Positions 24,119 to 34,054 are shown, numbered from the stretch's first letter. The stretch: DNA of 40,263 nucleotides from Geobacter sp. OR-1 (GCF_000813145.1 NZ_BAZF01000027.1:1-40263), one strand, 5' to 3'. The notes: generated by a model from the sequence alone, not told the origin. Program-made: numbers and translations.

Positions 24119-25897
24119 TTGAAGAAAGAAATCCTGTCAGGCAACGAGGCCATTGCCCGAGGCGCATTCGAGGCTGGTGTGAAGGTTGCCAGTGCCTATC
24201 CCGGAACACCGTCAACAGAAATACTAGAAAACATAATTAGATATCCCGACATTAATTCTTCTTGGGCGCCTAATGAGAAGGTAGCTCTAGAAGTAGCGAT
24301 TGGCGCATCATTTGGTGGTGGCAGGGCGATCGCCTGCATGAAGCATGTTGGGGTCAACGTGGCTGCCGACCCACTTTTTACTCTCTCATACACCGGCGTA
24401 GGCGGTGGACTGTTGCTGGTTGTTGCCGATGATCCTGAGATGCACTCCTCCCAAAACGAACAGGACAGCAGGAATTATGCGCGGTTTGCAAAGGTGCCGA
24501 TGCTTGAACCTGCTGACTCTTCGGAATGCAAGGAATTTACCCGGCTGGCATTTGATCTGTCCGAACAGTTTGATACCCCGGTGATGCTGAGGAGCTGTAC
24601 CAGGATTTCACACGGCAAGTCGATTGTTGAGCTTGCAGAACCGGTATCAGGGCTAAGCGAGCCAAAGCTGGTCAAAAACCCTGCAAAACTCGTAATGCTC
24701 CCCGGGAATGCCCGTGTTCGTCACCCGCTGGTTGAAGAGCGGGTGGTCAAGCTGGGTGAACATGGCGACTCCTGGGAGATAAACCGGGTCGAATACCGTT
24801 CCAATGAAATCGGGATAATAGCTGCCGGAGTAACCTACCAGTATGTCCGCGAAGCTCTGCCCGAGGCCTCTACTCTTAAATTGGGAATGGTCTATCCTTT
24901 ACCAAAGGAAAGAATCCGAGACTTTGCCGGGAAAGTCAAGACGGTGTATGTAGTTGAAGAACTCGATCCTTTCATCGAGGATCAGGTTAAGGCCATGGGG
25001 ATTTCCGTCATTGGGAAAGAAATCATTCCCATGTGCGGCGAGCTTTCTCCATGGCGTATTCGCAAGGCCTTTGCCGATGCCGGTATCATCAACATCCCTG
25101 AATACCAGGCGATCCAGACGGAACCAATACCTTCCCGACCGCCAAACATGTGCCCCGGGTGTCCGCATCGCGGACTCTTTTACATGCTCAATCGTCTCAA
25201 TGCCTATGTAACAGGTGACATCGGTTGTTATACCCTGGGCTTCATGCCGCCGCTGAATGCCATGGATACTTGTGTCTGCATGGGGGCTTCCATCAGCAAT
25301 GCGTCGGGCATTGTGCGCGTTCTATCCCCTGAGGAGCGACACCGTGTGGTAGCGGTCATCGGCGACTCGACTTTCCTTCATACCGGCATTAACTCTCTCA
25401 TGGAAATGGCCTGGAATCAGTCTCCGGCCACGGTTGTCATTCTGGACAACCGGATTACTGCCATGACCGGAAGACAGGAGAACCCTGCGTCAGGCTTTAC
25501 CTTGTCCGGAGAGCCGGCGCCGGAGGTGAATATTCCCGATCTCTGCCGAGCACTTGGCATCCGAAATCTGAAGGTGATTGACCCCTATGATCTTGAAGCA
25601 ACCTTCAATACCCTTAAGGAAGAGATGGATAGGGATGAGCCTTCGGTAATAGTTACCAACAGGCCGTGCTGTCTTATCAAAGGGGATGACCGTTTTCAGG
25701 CAGGCGAGGTTCTTTACGTTGACCAAGATGCCTGTACCGGATGCAGGGCCTGTCTCCGCATAGGGTGTCCGGCTATCGAGTGGCAACCTGCCCCGGACGG
25801 GAAGAAGGGTAAAGCATATATAGACCCGCTCCTTTGCACCGGCTGCACCGTCTGTCAGCAGCTCTGCAAGTTCGATGCGATCAGGGGGGGGAAATGA
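24119..25897 (+). CDS. iorA: Indolepyruvate ferredoxin oxidoreductase, alpha subunit
   Basis: A 592-residue TPP and Fe-S enzyme subunit. IorAB oxidatively decarboxylates arylpyruvates to aryl-acetyl-CoA and reduces ferredoxin. It begins LSGNEAIARGAFEAGV, as IorA proteins do. The TPP site is GDSTFLHTG with LDNRITAMTGRQ. Two C-terminal 4Fe-4S clusters are CTGCRACLRIGCP and CTGCTVCQQLCKF. The start is TTG at 24119, with GAGGG eight bases upstream; an in-frame ATG at 24035 lies upstream of the promoter. ATGA overlap with iorB. First gene of an eleven-gene operon with two CoA ligases and an ABC importer. Substrate preference (aryl or branched) is inferred. Confidence 0.94.
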   Translation: MKKEILSGNEAIARGAFEAGVKVASAYPGTPSTEILENIIRYPDINSSWAPNEKVALEVAIGASFGGGRAIACMKHVGVNVAADPLFTLSYTGVGGGLLLVVADDPEMHSSQNEQDSRNYARFAKVPMLEPADSSECKEFTRLAFDLSEQFDTPVMLRSCTRISHGKSIVELAEPVSGLSEPKLVKNPAKLVMLPGNARVRHPLVEERVVKLGEHGDSWEINRVEYRSNEIGIIAAGVTYQYVREALPEASTLKLGMVYPLPKERIRDFAGKVKTVYVVEELDPFIEDQVKAMGISVIGKEIIPMCGELSPWRIRKAFADAGIINIPEYQAIQTEPIPSRPPNMCPGCPHRGLFYMLNRLNAYVTGDIGCYTLGFMPPLNAMDTCVCMGASISNASGIVRVLSPEERHRVVAVIGDSTFLHTGINSLMEMAWNQSPATVVILDNRITAMTGRQENPASGFTLSGEPAPEVNIPDLCRALGIRNLKVIDPYDLEATFNTLKEEMDRDEPSVIVTNRPCCLIKGDDRFQAGEVLYVDQDACTGCRACLRIGCPAIEWQPAPDGKKGKAYIDPLLCTGCTVCQQLCKFDAIRGGK

Positions 25898-26472
25898 GTG
25901 ACAAGGTGACCAACATCCTACTCGTCGGGGTCGGCGGTCAAGGGATTCTCCTTGCTTCCGAGATCCTTGCCGAAGCCTTTATGCTGGCCGGCTTTGATGT
26001 CAAAAAGAGCGAAATCCACGGCATGTCGCAACGTGGCGGCAGCGTGGTATCCCATGTACGTTTTGGCGCAACGGTGTGCTCTCCGGTGGTCCCCGAAGGG
26101 GAGGGCGACATCCTTTTCGGGTTCGAACTGCTTGAGACCTATAGGTATCTGCCATTGCTCAGATCTGGAGCCAAGGTTGTCGCCAATGATTTCCGCATAT
26201 ATCCGCCTGCTGTTCTGCTCGGTCAACAGGCATATCCCGACGGGCTGGCCGAAAAGATCCGCAATCTTATGCCTGATCTGCTTCTGGTTGACGGCCTGAA
26301 ATTCGCAATTGAAGCCGGAAACCCCAGAGCTGCCAATACAGTCCTTCTGGGAGCTGTCTCGGGGAAGCTCGATATCGAAGAGTCTGTATGGTTGAATGCC
26401 ATAGAAAAAATGGTGCCAAGGAAGGCGCTTGATGTAAACCTTAAGGCGTTCCGAATTGGTCGATCACTGTAG
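25894..26472 (+). CDS. iorB: Indolepyruvate ferredoxin oxidoreductase, beta subunit
   Basis: A 192-residue gamma-type domain of the 2-oxoacid:ferredoxin oxidoreductase family. Signatures are GVGGQGILLASEILAEA and EIHGMSQRGGSVVSHVRFG. Together with IorA it forms the functional enzyme. ATG 25894 overlaps the iorA stop by four bases (ATGA). It is followed after nine bases by paaK with AGGAG between. Confidence 0.94.
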   Translation: MSDKVTNILLVGVGGQGILLASEILAEAFMLAGFDVKKSEIHGMSQRGGSVVSHVRFGATVCSPVVPEGEGDILFGFELLETYRYLPLLRSGAKVVANDFRIYPPAVLLGQQAYPDGLAEKIRNLMPDLLLVDGLKFAIEAGNPRAANTVLLGAVSGKLDIEESVWLNAIEKMVPRKALDVNLKAFRIGRSL

Positions 26473-26481
26473 GAGAATCCG

Positions 26482-27789
26482 ATGCCGACTTATTATAACG
26501 AAGAGTTTGAAACTCTACCGAGACCGGTGCTTGAGGCGCTCCAGCTTAAACGGCTTCAATCGGTTCTTGAAAGAGTTTACGCAAATGTGCCATTTTATAA
26601 AAATTCTTTTGATCGAGCCGGTATCAAACCTGCAGATATAAAATCTCTTTCAGACCTGCAGCGCCTGCCATTCACTACAAAACAGGATATGCGCGACTCA
26701 TACCCCTATGCGCTTTTTGCCGCTCCGATGGAGGAGATCGTTAGAATCCACGCCTCCAGCGGCACAACCGGAAAGCCGACGGTTGTCGGATATACCCATA
26801 AAGACATCGAAACATGGACCGATTTGATGGCCCGCTCTTTTGTTACTGCCGGAGTCCACAAAGGGGACATCATTCATAATGCCTATGGCTACGGCCTTTT
26901 TACCGGAGGGCTTGGAGCGCATTACGGTGCCGAGAGGCTGGGCGCCTCCGTCATCCCGATTTCCGGCGGCAACACCAAGCGCCAGATCATGATTATGCAG
27001 GATTTTGGATCTACGGTGCTAACCTGTACACCCTCATACTCGCTGTTTATGGCCGAGGAAGCGGGGGGGGAGGGTGTAGATTTCAAGAATTTGAAGCTAC
27101 GGGTCGGCATTTTCGGTGCAGAACCGTGGTCAGAAGAGATTAGAAAAGAGATAGAGGCCAAACTCAATCTCGATGCAATCGATATCTATGGGTTATCGGA
27201 AATTATGGGTCCCGGCGTTGCAATCGAATGTATTGAGGCAAAAAAAGGGCTGCACATCTGGGAAGATCATTTCATCCCTGAGATAATCGATCCCGAATCG
27301 GGTAAGCGCCTTCCTGAAGGGGAGAAGGGCGAGCTGGTAATCACAACCATCACCAAGCAGGGTATTCCGCTAATCCGTTACCGCACCCGGGATATTACAA
27401 GCCTGACCTATGAAACCTGCAAATGCGGACGTACCCATGCCCGTATAGCCCGGATGAGCGGACGTTCCGACGACATGCTGATTATTCGGGGCGTCAATGT
27501 TTTCCCGTCTCAGATCGAGTCTATCCTTGTGGGGATTGAGGGTGTTGAGCCGCATTATCTCCTCATCGTCGACCGGAAGGACAACCTGGATACCCTCCAG
27601 GTTCAGGTTGAGGTTGACGAACAGCTGTTTTCCGATGAAGTGAAGGTTCTGCAGGTCCTGGCAAAACGTATCGAAAAAGAGATAAAGGATATGCTCGGGA
27701 TTACCTGCACGGTCAAACTCGTCGAGCCCAAGACTATTAAGCGTAGTGAAGGCAAGGCAATACGGGTCGTGGATAACAGAAAGCTGTAG
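26482..27789 (+). CDS. paaK: Phenylacetate-CoA ligase (paralogue 1)
   Basis: A 435-residue AMP-forming arylacetate-CoA ligase of the ANL superfamily. It turns phenylacetate, or a related arylacetate, ATP and CoA into the CoA thioester. [14 protein letters not shown] (phosphate loop, residues 92-105), [29 protein letters not shown] and the hinge near [11 protein letters not shown] are all present. Many PaaK-like ligases act on other aryl or fatty acids. AGGAG precedes ATG. It lies between iorB and an ACT protein; a second copy (34055-35356) closes the operon. The pairing of an oxidoreductase that produces aryl-acetyl-CoA with ligases for the same product is notable. Confidence 0.92.
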   Translation: MPTYYNEEFETLPRPVLEALQLKRLQSVLERVYANVPFYKNSFDRAGIKPADIKSLSDLQRLPFTTKQDMRDSYPYALFAAPMEEIVRIHASSGTTGKPTVVGYTHKDIETWTDLMARSFVTAGVHKGDIIHNAYGYGLFTGGLGAHYGAERLGASVIPISGGNTKRQIMIMQDFGSTVLTCTPSYSLFMAEEAGGEGVDFKNLKLRVGIFGAEPWSEEIRKEIEAKLNLDAIDIYGLSEIMGPGVAIECIEAKKGLHIWEDHFIPEIIDPESGKRLPEGEKGELVITTITKQGIPLIRYRTRDITSLTYETCKCGRTHARIARMSGRSDDMLIIRGVNVFPSQIESILVGIEGVEPHYLLIVDRKDNLDTLQVQVEVDEQLFSDEVKVLQVLAKRIEKEIKDMLGITCTVKLVEPKTIKRSEGKAIRVVDNRKL

Positions 27790-27835
27790 AGAAGTTTCAG
27801 GCCATTTCTAATTCTCACCCCGCTAAGGAGCAGCC

Positions 27836-28267
27836 ATGAAAGTCGAACAGATCTCTATTTTTATCGAGAACAAGTCTGGCCGGCTGGCCGAGGTAAGCAG
27901 AATACTCGGTGATGCCGGCGTAAACATTCGAGCCTTATCCCTGGCTGATACGTCTGATTTCGGGATTCTTCGCCTGATCGTCAATGATCGTGAAAAAGCG
28001 ATAACGATCCTTAAGGGAAAAGGGTTTACTGTCAGCAAAACCGAGGTTGTTGCAGTTGAGGTTCCTGATCAGCCCGGAGGCCTTGCCAGTATTTTGCAGG
28101 TTCTTGACAGCGAAGCGATCAATGTCGAGTACATGTATGCCTTTGTCGAGCGTTGCGGAGACAACGCCGTGATTATTTTCCGTTTTGACGAGACTGAAAA
28201 GGCGATCAGCGCCCTGGCGTCAAAAGGGTTCAATATGCTTGAAGGGGAACGGCTTTACGGCATGTAA
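27836..28267 (+). CDS. Tandem ACT-domain amino-acid-binding protein
   Basis: A 143-residue protein made of two ACT domains only (about residues 1-68 and 70-140): [22 protein letters not shown] and [17 protein letters not shown] are the loop-helix starts that bind amino acids in this fold. No enzyme domain is attached, so it probably senses an amino acid and controls a partner protein. In Geobacter-like genomes such genes are found beside paaK. AAGGAG is near 27826. Located between paaK and the first binding protein; a regulatory role in the operon is inferred. Confidence 0.85.
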   Translation: MKVEQISIFIENKSGRLAEVSRILGDAGVNIRALSLADTSDFGILRLIVNDREKAITILKGKGFTVSKTEVVAVEVPDQPGGLASILQVLDSEAINVEYMYAFVERCGDNAVIIFRFDETEKAISALASKGFNMLEGERLYGM

Positions 28268-28296
28268 ACGTTTAATGTGAAAAAGGGGGAAATGGT

Positions 28297-29442
28297 ATGC
28301 AAAAGAAGCTGGGATTGTTTGCTCTGTTACTGTTGGTCGGCATCTTGTCGGCGCTACCGGCTTGGGCGGTCGAGCCGCTAAGAATTGGCGCACTCTTTTC
28401 CGTTACCGGACCGGCCTCATTTCTGGGGGAACCGGAACGGAACACATTGGAGATGCTGGTAAAAGAAGTCAATGCCAAGGGTGGGATCAAGGGGCGTAAA
28501 TTAGATCTCGTTGTCTATGACACCCAGGGAGATGCAACCAAGGCGGTACAACTTGCCACCAAACTGATCAAAAATGAAAAGGTTGCAGTTATTGTTGGGC
28601 CCAGTACGACAGGAGAGACCATGGCTGTTATTCCTCTCGTCGAAAAAGAGAAAATCCCGCTCATTTCTTGTGCCGCCGGTGTCAAAATCACTGACCCGGT
28701 CAAGAAGTATGTCTTCAAGACCCCGGCTAATGATCACATCGCTGCGGAAAAGATCTTCAATTTCATGGCTGCAAAGAAGCAGAAAAGCGTTGCGTTGCTG
28801 ACTGTAACAGATGGCTATGGTTCTTCCGGACGTGAACAGTTGAAGGATATGGCAAAGAAGAAGGGAATCTCTGTTGTTGCCGATGAAACCTATGGCCCCA
28901 AGGACACCGACATGACTGCCCAGCTTACAAAGATCAAGGGCAGCAAGGCTGATGCCATTATCTGTTGGGGCACGAACCCTGGCCCGGCTATTGTTACCAG
29001 AAACGTTAAACAGCTTGGGATCAAGATTCCGCTTTACCAAAGCCATGGTGTTGCCTCCAAGAAGTACATCGAACTGGCCGGTAACGATAACGCCGAGGGA
29101 GTGATCCTCCCGGCAGGCAAGCTGGCGATTTTCGACAAACTTGCAAAGAAAGATCCGCAGGCAAAATTGTTGCGGGACTACAATGCTGCCTATAAGAAGA
29201 CCTATAATGTTGAAGCCTCCACCTTTGGTGGTTATGCCTATGACTCCTTCCTGATGATTACCGAGGCAATGAAAAAAGGGGCGGTAACATCCGACCAAAT
29301 GCGTGACAACCTTGAAAGGATCAAAAAGCTGGTATCAGTGTCAGGCATTTTCAGCATGGGGGCCAATGATCATAACGGTCTCGATCTTTCGGCATTCGAA
29401 ATGGTCAAGATTGTCAAGGGAGATTGGGAAATCGCCAAATAA
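28297..29442 (+). CDS. livK: ABC transporter periplasmic amino-acid-binding protein (copy 1)
   Basis: A 381-residue LIV-type (periplasmic-binding type I) receptor. Signal peptide with cleavage after PAWA; the mature part begins VEPLRIGALFSVTGPASFLG. Ligand-binding landmarks are IVGPSTTGETMAVIP, SCAAG and GPKDTDMTAQLTKIKG. It delivers an amino acid, or an aromatic relative, to the LivHMGF importer encoded downstream. It is followed after nine bases by a close paralogue, so the importer has two receptors with perhaps different ligands. The ligand is not deducible here; operon context suggests aromatic or branched amino acids. Confidence 0.9.
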   Translation: MQKKLGLFALLLLVGILSALPAWAVEPLRIGALFSVTGPASFLGEPERNTLEMLVKEVNAKGGIKGRKLDLVVYDTQGDATKAVQLATKLIKNEKVAVIVGPSTTGETMAVIPLVEKEKIPLISCAAGVKITDPVKKYVFKTPANDHIAAEKIFNFMAAKKQKSVALLTVTDGYGSSGREQLKDMAKKKGISVVADETYGPKDTDMTAQLTKIKGSKADAIICWGTNPGPAIVTRNVKQLGIKIPLYQSHGVASKKYIELAGNDNAEGVILPAGKLAIFDKLAKKDPQAKLLRDYNAAYKKTYNVEASTFGGYAYDSFLMITEAMKKGAVTSDQMRDNLERIKKLVSVSGIFSMGANDHNGLDLSAFEMVKIVKGDWEIAK

Positions 29443-29451
29443 GGAGAAGGG

Positions 29452-30594
29452 ATGATGAAACGTTTACTGCTACCGATAATTACATTCGCGTTATTGTCTA
29501 TCTGGGCCGGATCCTGCTTGGCTGCTTCTACGATCAAGATCGGCGCCCTGTTTTCCGTCACCGGTCCGCCATCTTTTCTCGGTGAACCCGAGCGGAACAG
29601 TGCCAAAATGGTGGTTGATGAGATCAATGCCAAAGGCGGCATCAAAGGGAAAAAACTGGAACTGGTTGTGTATGATACGCAGGGGGATGCCACCAAGGCA
29701 GTGCAGGCCGCCAATCGCCTGATCAAAGAGGATAAGGTTGTCGCGATCATCGGCCCCAGCACCACCGGTGAGTCCATGGCTGTGCTGTCAGTTGCGGAAA
29801 AAGAAGGGATTCCCCTGATTTCTTGCGCTGCCGGGAGCAAGATTACCGACCCGGTCAAGAAGTGGGTGTTCAAAACCGCCCAGAACGATGGCCTTGCGGT
29901 GACTAAGATTTTTGAGCACCTGAACAAACGGAAAATCAACAAGGTTGCCATCCTGACAGTATCGGACGGATTTGGGGCATCGGGTCGCGAACAGCTTAAA
30001 GCTCATGCGGCGAAATTCGGGATACAGATTGTTGTCGATGACACCTATGGGCCTAAAGACACGGACATGACGTCGCAGTTGACGAAAATCCGGGGCAGCC
30101 AGGCTCAGGCAATCGTCTGCTGGGGAACCAACCCCGGACCGGCTGTAATTGCCAAGAACGTCAAGCAACTGGGCATAAAGCTGCCGCTGTACATGAGCCA
30201 TGGGGTCTCTTCCAAGAAGTTCATTGATCTGGCCGGAGACGCTGCCGAAGGGATCATTCTCCCTTCGGGACGGGTCATAGTGGCCGACGTACTGCCTGCC
30301 AGCGACAAGCAGAAGAAAAGCCTTGTGGCATTTGTCAAGGATTATCAAAAGCATTACAAAGCCGAAGGGGATCACTTCGGCGGCCATGCCTGGGATGCGA
30401 TCATGCTGCTGAAGGGTGCCATTGAACGGGGTGGCGATACCCCTGCGGCTATTCGCGACCAGCTAGAAAAAACACGGGGATTTGCCGGTATCGGCGGGAT
30501 TTTTACCTACAATACGGCTGATCATGCTGGATTGGCCAAGGATGCCTTTGTATTGGTCCAGGTCAGGAATAAGGACTGGGCTCTGGTCAAGTAA
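29452..30594 (+). CDS. livK: ABC transporter periplasmic amino-acid-binding protein (copy 2)
   Basis: A 380-residue paralogue of the preceding gene with the same order of motifs (IGALFSVTGPPSFLGEPERN, IIGPSTTGESMAVLS, GPKDTDMTSQLTKIRG). More than half of the positions agree by eye, so it arose by tandem duplication. Signal peptide cleavage is likely after CLA. AAGGAG precedes two adjacent ATG codons (29452, 29455). A long hairpin follows before livH. Differences concentrate in the C-terminal lobe, which could change specificity. Confidence 0.9.
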   Translation: MMKRLLLPIITFALLSIWAGSCLAASTIKIGALFSVTGPPSFLGEPERNSAKMVVDEINAKGGIKGKKLELVVYDTQGDATKAVQAANRLIKEDKVVAIIGPSTTGESMAVLSVAEKEGIPLISCAAGSKITDPVKKWVFKTAQNDGLAVTKIFEHLNKRKINKVAILTVSDGFGASGREQLKAHAAKFGIQIVVDDTYGPKDTDMTSQLTKIRGSQAQAIVCWGTNPGPAVIAKNVKQLGIKLPLYMSHGVSSKKFIDLAGDAAEGIILPSGRVIVADVLPASDKQKKSLVAFVKDYQKHYKAEGDHFGGHAWDAIMLLKGAIERGGDTPAAIRDQLEKTRGFAGIGGIFTYNTADHAGLAKDAFVLVQVRNKDWALVK

Positions 30595-30613
30595 CACAAT
30601 AACGCTGACTTGA

Positions 30614-30648
30614 CAGGCGCCTCGTCGGCATTACCGGCGGGGCGCTTG
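30614..30648 (+). other. Intercistronic hairpin between livK and livH
   Basis: A 15-bp stem with three G-U pairs and a 5-base loop (CATTA) lies between the second binding-protein gene and livH. It has no U-tract, so it is more likely an mRNA-stabilising or processing element than a terminator. Such stem-loops are known to raise binding-protein output over permease output. Confidence 0.6.
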
Positions 30649-30669
30649 GCGTGTCTGAAACAGAGAAAC

Positions 30670-31554
30670 ATGGGACTTTCGGATCAAATTGCACAATACC
30701 TGGTTTCCGGCCTGTCGACCGGCGCCATTTATGCCCTGATCGGTATCGGTTTTGCCATTATCTACAACGGCACCGAGATCATCAATTTTGCTCAGGGCGA
30801 GATGGTCATGCTCGGCGGGATGTTTACTCTTTTTGGCCTGGATGTGCTCAAGTTGCCGCTGCCAGTTGCCATTCTCATGGCAGTTACGCTAACGACCTTG
30901 TCGGGAGTCCTGTTCGAACGTCTGACTATCCGGCCGCTCAAGTCTCCGACGCCGCTGAGTCTGGTTATCATTACTATTGGCGGCAGTATCCTGATCAGGG
31001 GTATAGCCATGCTGGTAGGGGGTAAAGATACCCACGCCATCCCGGCTTTTTCCGGCAGCGATCCCTTATCGATCGGCTCAGCAACAATCCTCCCTCAACA
31101 CCTCTGGATATTTGCTCTTACGGTCATTGCCATTGTCCTGAACAAGCTGTTTTTCCAGTACAGTATTACCGGTAAGGCCATGCGAGCCTGTGCCGCCAAT
31201 CGAAGGGCTGCAGGCTTGGTTGGGATTGATGTCAGGCGTATGGTCCTTTTCTCTTTTGCCATAAGCGCCGGTCTTGGCTCCCTTGCCGGCATCATTGTCG
31301 CGCCGCTCACCATGACTTCTTATGATGTCGGCGTCATGCTAGGGCTCAAGGGATTTTGCGCGGCCATCATCGGGGGGCTTTCCGGCGGGCTGGGCACGGT
31401 TCTCGGCGGCCTGCTCCTGGGGGTATTGGAATCGCTTGGCGCAGGTCTTATTTCTTCCGGCTACAAAGACGCTATCGCCTTTATCATTTTGCTCCTCATT
31501 CTGTTTATCCGCCCCCAAGGCCTGTTTAGCCGGGCGCAGACTGAAAGGGTGTAG
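30670..31554 (+). CDS. livH: Branched-chain-type amino acid ABC transporter permease LivH
   Basis: A 294-residue inner-membrane permease with about eight hydrophobic helices. It contains the LivH hallmark INFAQGEMVMLGG and the ABC-contact loop AANRRAAGLVGID, with a glycine-rich C-terminus (IIGGLSGGLGTVLGGLLLG). ATG 30670 is chosen because the sequence MGLSDQIAQYLVSGLSTGAIYALIG aligns with family N-termini; an in-frame ATG at 30610 would start just before the hairpin. The ribosome binding site is weak (CAGAGA). Forms the channel with LivM. Confidence 0.9.
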   Translation: MGLSDQIAQYLVSGLSTGAIYALIGIGFAIIYNGTEIINFAQGEMVMLGGMFTLFGLDVLKLPLPVAILMAVTLTTLSGVLFERLTIRPLKSPTPLSLVIITIGGSILIRGIAMLVGGKDTHAIPAFSGSDPLSIGSATILPQHLWIFALTVIAIVLNKLFFQYSITGKAMRACAANRRAAGLVGIDVRRMVLFSFAISAGLGSLAGIIVAPLTMTSYDVGVMLGLKGFCAAIIGGLSGGLGTVLGGLLLGVLESLGAGLISSGYKDAIAFIILLLILFIRPQGLFSRAQTERV

Positions 31555-31563
31555 GGGCAGACT

Positions 31564-32529
31564 ATGAATCGCGAGGTTTACAAGTTTCTGGTGCTGGTAG
31601 CAATTGTATTGCTCTGCCCCTTGGCGGTGCATGAAGGCTATATTCTGAATGTCCTTGTATTTGTCGGCATTCATACAATGCTGGCTTTAGCACTGAACCT
31701 TCTCTTGGGGTATGCCGGTCAGATTTCCCTCGGCCAGGCAGGCTTTTTCGGCCTTGGCGCCTATATCTCGGGAATCCTTACTGCCACCCATGGTGTCAAC
31801 CCGTGGCTGGCAATGGGGGAGGGGGCCGTTGTCGTGACCCTGCTTGCATTTCTGATCGGGTTCCCGATTTTGAAACTCAAAGGTCACTACCTGGCCATGG
31901 CAACCCTTGGCCTCGGCATAATCATATACATTGTCTTTAACGAAGCCGTGGATCAGACCGGTGGTCCCTCCGGGTTATCCGGTATCCCTAATCTTTCACT
32001 TGGTGGCATCATATTTGATAATGATTTGAAAAATTACTATCTTATCTGGACATTTGTTCTGCTAAGTATGGGATTGGCTCTGAATCTCGTTCATTCCCGC
32101 ATTGGCCGGGCATTGCGCGCCATCCACGACTCAGAGGTGGCGGCCCGCGTCATGGGAGTCAATGCGCGATTGCTCAAGGTCCAGATTTTTGCCCTTTCCG
32201 CAGGGCTGTCTGCAGTGGCAGGGAGTCTGTATGCCCATACCATGACTTTTGTTGCTCCCGCTTCGTTTGGGTTTAACTTTTCGGTGGAGCTGGTCACCAT
32301 GGTCATCATAGGCGGCCTGGCAAGCATCTATGGCTCTTTGCTTGGTGCAGCCCTGCTGACTTTGCTGCCCGAACTGCTTCGAGCATTTCAGGACTATGAT
32401 ATCATCGTCTACGGGCTCCTTCTCATTATCATGACCATGTACATGCCCGGTGGCCTGGTGAAGGGGGTGCCGGCCCTGTTTTCGGCAATCCGATCCCGTC
32501 TGAAGAGGAAACCATCGGCACATGCTTGA
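31564..32529 (+). CDS. livM: Branched-chain-type amino acid ABC transporter permease LivM
   Basis: A 321-residue permease. LLGYAGQISLGQAGFFGLGAY and GHYLAMATLGLG are LivM signatures, and the ABC-contact loop is RAIHDSEVAARVMGVN. About nine hydrophobic helices. It begins nine bases after livH and overlaps livG by eight bases. With LivH it forms the membrane channel for the substrate delivered by the two binding proteins. Confidence 0.92.
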   Translation: MNREVYKFLVLVAIVLLCPLAVHEGYILNVLVFVGIHTMLALALNLLLGYAGQISLGQAGFFGLGAYISGILTATHGVNPWLAMGEGAVVVTLLAFLIGFPILKLKGHYLAMATLGLGIIIYIVFNEAVDQTGGPSGLSGIPNLSLGGIIFDNDLKNYYLIWTFVLLSMGLALNLVHSRIGRALRAIHDSEVAARVMGVNARLLKVQIFALSAGLSAVAGSLYAHTMTFVAPASFGFNFSVELVTMVIIGGLASIYGSLLGAALLTLLPELLRAFQDYDIIVYGLLLIIMTMYMPGGLVKGVPALFSAIRSRLKRKPSAHA

Positions 32530-33274
32530 GATCCGCGGCATCACCCAACGTTTCGGCGGTATTACCGCCCTGGAGGATATATCCTTTTCCGTGGCTAAAG
32601 GGGATATTACCGGGATTATTGGCCCTAACGGCGCCGGTAAAACAACCCTCTTTAACATTGCGACCGGGATATACTCCCAGACCAAAGGTCAGATTTTCCT
32701 TGACGGGGTGGATATATCCCGTATCCCTGCCGAGCGACTGGCCAGACGCGGTCTTGTGCGGACATTCCAAAATATTGAGCTGTTTGGGACGCTAACAGTG
32801 CTGGAAAACGTTATGCTGGGACTTCATACGCAGAGCAGATGCGGAATGCTCGCCTGTATGACCAAAATGCCATGGCATATTGCCGAAGAACGGCGTATCA
32901 GGACAAAAGCCATGGTGTTGCTTGAGTTCTGCGGCATTACCAATCTTGCCGATCAGGTTGCCGGTAGCCTCCCTTTCGGCAAGGGGCGTTTACTGGAAAT
33001 CGCACGGGCCATGGCCACTGCGCCGCGTATCATGTTGATGGATGAGCCGGCAGCCGGACTTAACAACCGGGAAACCAACGAGCTGGCACTGCTTATTAGG
33101 AAAATCCGCGATGCCGGAGTAACTGTCGTGCTGGTGGAGCATGACATGGAGTTGGTCATGGATATCTGTGATCGGATTGTGGTGCTTAATCTGGGGCAAA
33201 AGCTCGCCGAAGGTACACCACGGGAGATCCAGGAACATCCGGCTGTCATTGCTGCGTACCTGGGCGAAGGATAA
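32522..33274 (+). CDS. livG: Amino acid ABC transporter ATP-binding protein LivG
   Basis: A 250-residue ATPase with Walker A GPNGAGKT (34-41), the Q-loop region RTFQNIELF, Walker B IMLMDEPAAG and the H-loop in VLVEHDMELV. The ABC signature is LPFGKGRLLEIARA, which departs from the usual LSYGQQ or LSGGQ form but keeps the central glycine and the RLLEIARA tail; variants are frequent in LivG. ATG 32522 lies within the end of livM. Confidence 0.92.
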   Translation: MLEIRGITQRFGGITALEDISFSVAKGDITGIIGPNGAGKTTLFNIATGIYSQTKGQIFLDGVDISRIPAERLARRGLVRTFQNIELFGTLTVLENVMLGLHTQSRCGMLACMTKMPWHIAEERRIRTKAMVLLEFCGITNLADQVAGSLPFGKGRLLEIARAMATAPRIMLMDEPAAGLNNRETNELALLIRKIRDAGVTVVLVEHDMELVMDICDRIVVLNLGQKLAEGTPREIQEHPAVIAAYLGEG

Positions 33275-33279
33275 TAGAC

Positions 33280-34023
33280 GTGCTCAAGGTCAAGAATATA
33301 AATACCTATTACGGCAAGGTGCATGCGTTAAAAAATATCTCTCTACACCTCGGTGAGGGTGAGATTGTGGCGCTGATTGGTGCCAATGGCGCCGGTAAGA
33401 CCACCATGTTGAATACCCTTTCCGGCGTCACGCCGGCATCGAGCGGTAGTATTAATTTCCTTGGGGAGTCGATTACAGGGCTCGCCCCTGATCGAATCGT
33501 CAAAAACGGGGTTTCCCAGGTTCCTGAAGGGCGGCAAGTATTCAAGGGGCTTACTGTAGCCGATAATCTTGAACTTGGAGCCTATTTGCGGTTTTGCAGC
33601 CGGGAGTCAAAGGATGCAATTCGTCGGGATATGGGCCATATCTATGAGCTGTTTCCTCGCCTTGAGGAGCGGCGCAAGCAGATGGCAGGAACCCTGTCCG
33701 GTGGAGAGCAGCAGATGCTGGCTATCGGCCGTGCTTTAATGGCCAAGCCGAAACTGCTCCTCCTGGATGAACCATCCATGGGGTTGGCGCCGCTTGTGGT
33801 ACAGGAGATATTCACTGTTATCGAGCGGTTGCGGCGGGACGAAGGGACTACTATCATGTTGGTGGAACAGAATGCCAAGGCAGCTTTGAAGATGGCTGAC
33901 CGTGGTTATGTGTTGGAAACCGGCAAAGTAATCCTTGAGGGACCAGCTGCCGAATTGCTGGAAAACCGTGAAGTACAGCGGGCCTATCTGGGCAAGGACA
34001 AGAAGGAAATCTGGGAGCGGTAG
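33280..34023 (+). CDS. livF: Amino acid ABC transporter ATP-binding protein LivF
   Basis: A 247-residue ATPase: Walker A GANGAGKT (34-41), [17 protein letters not shown] (typical of LivF), ABC signature LSGGEQQML, Walker [14 protein letters not shown], and [21 protein letters not shown] at the end. GTG start at 33280 with GAAGG upstream, five bases after livG. It pairs with LivG as a heterodimer under LivH and LivM. Confidence 0.93.
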   Translation: MLKVKNINTYYGKVHALKNISLHLGEGEIVALIGANGAGKTTMLNTLSGVTPASSGSINFLGESITGLAPDRIVKNGVSQVPEGRQVFKGLTVADNLELGAYLRFCSRESKDAIRRDMGHIYELFPRLEERRKQMAGTLSGGEQQMLAIGRALMAKPKLLLLDEPSMGLAPLVVQEIFTVIERLRRDEGTTIMLVEQNAKAALKMADRGYVLETGKVILEGPAAELLENREVQRAYLGKDKKEIWER

Positions 34024-34054
34024 CAGATTGTGCCGCTGTATGAGGGGAAGAGTC

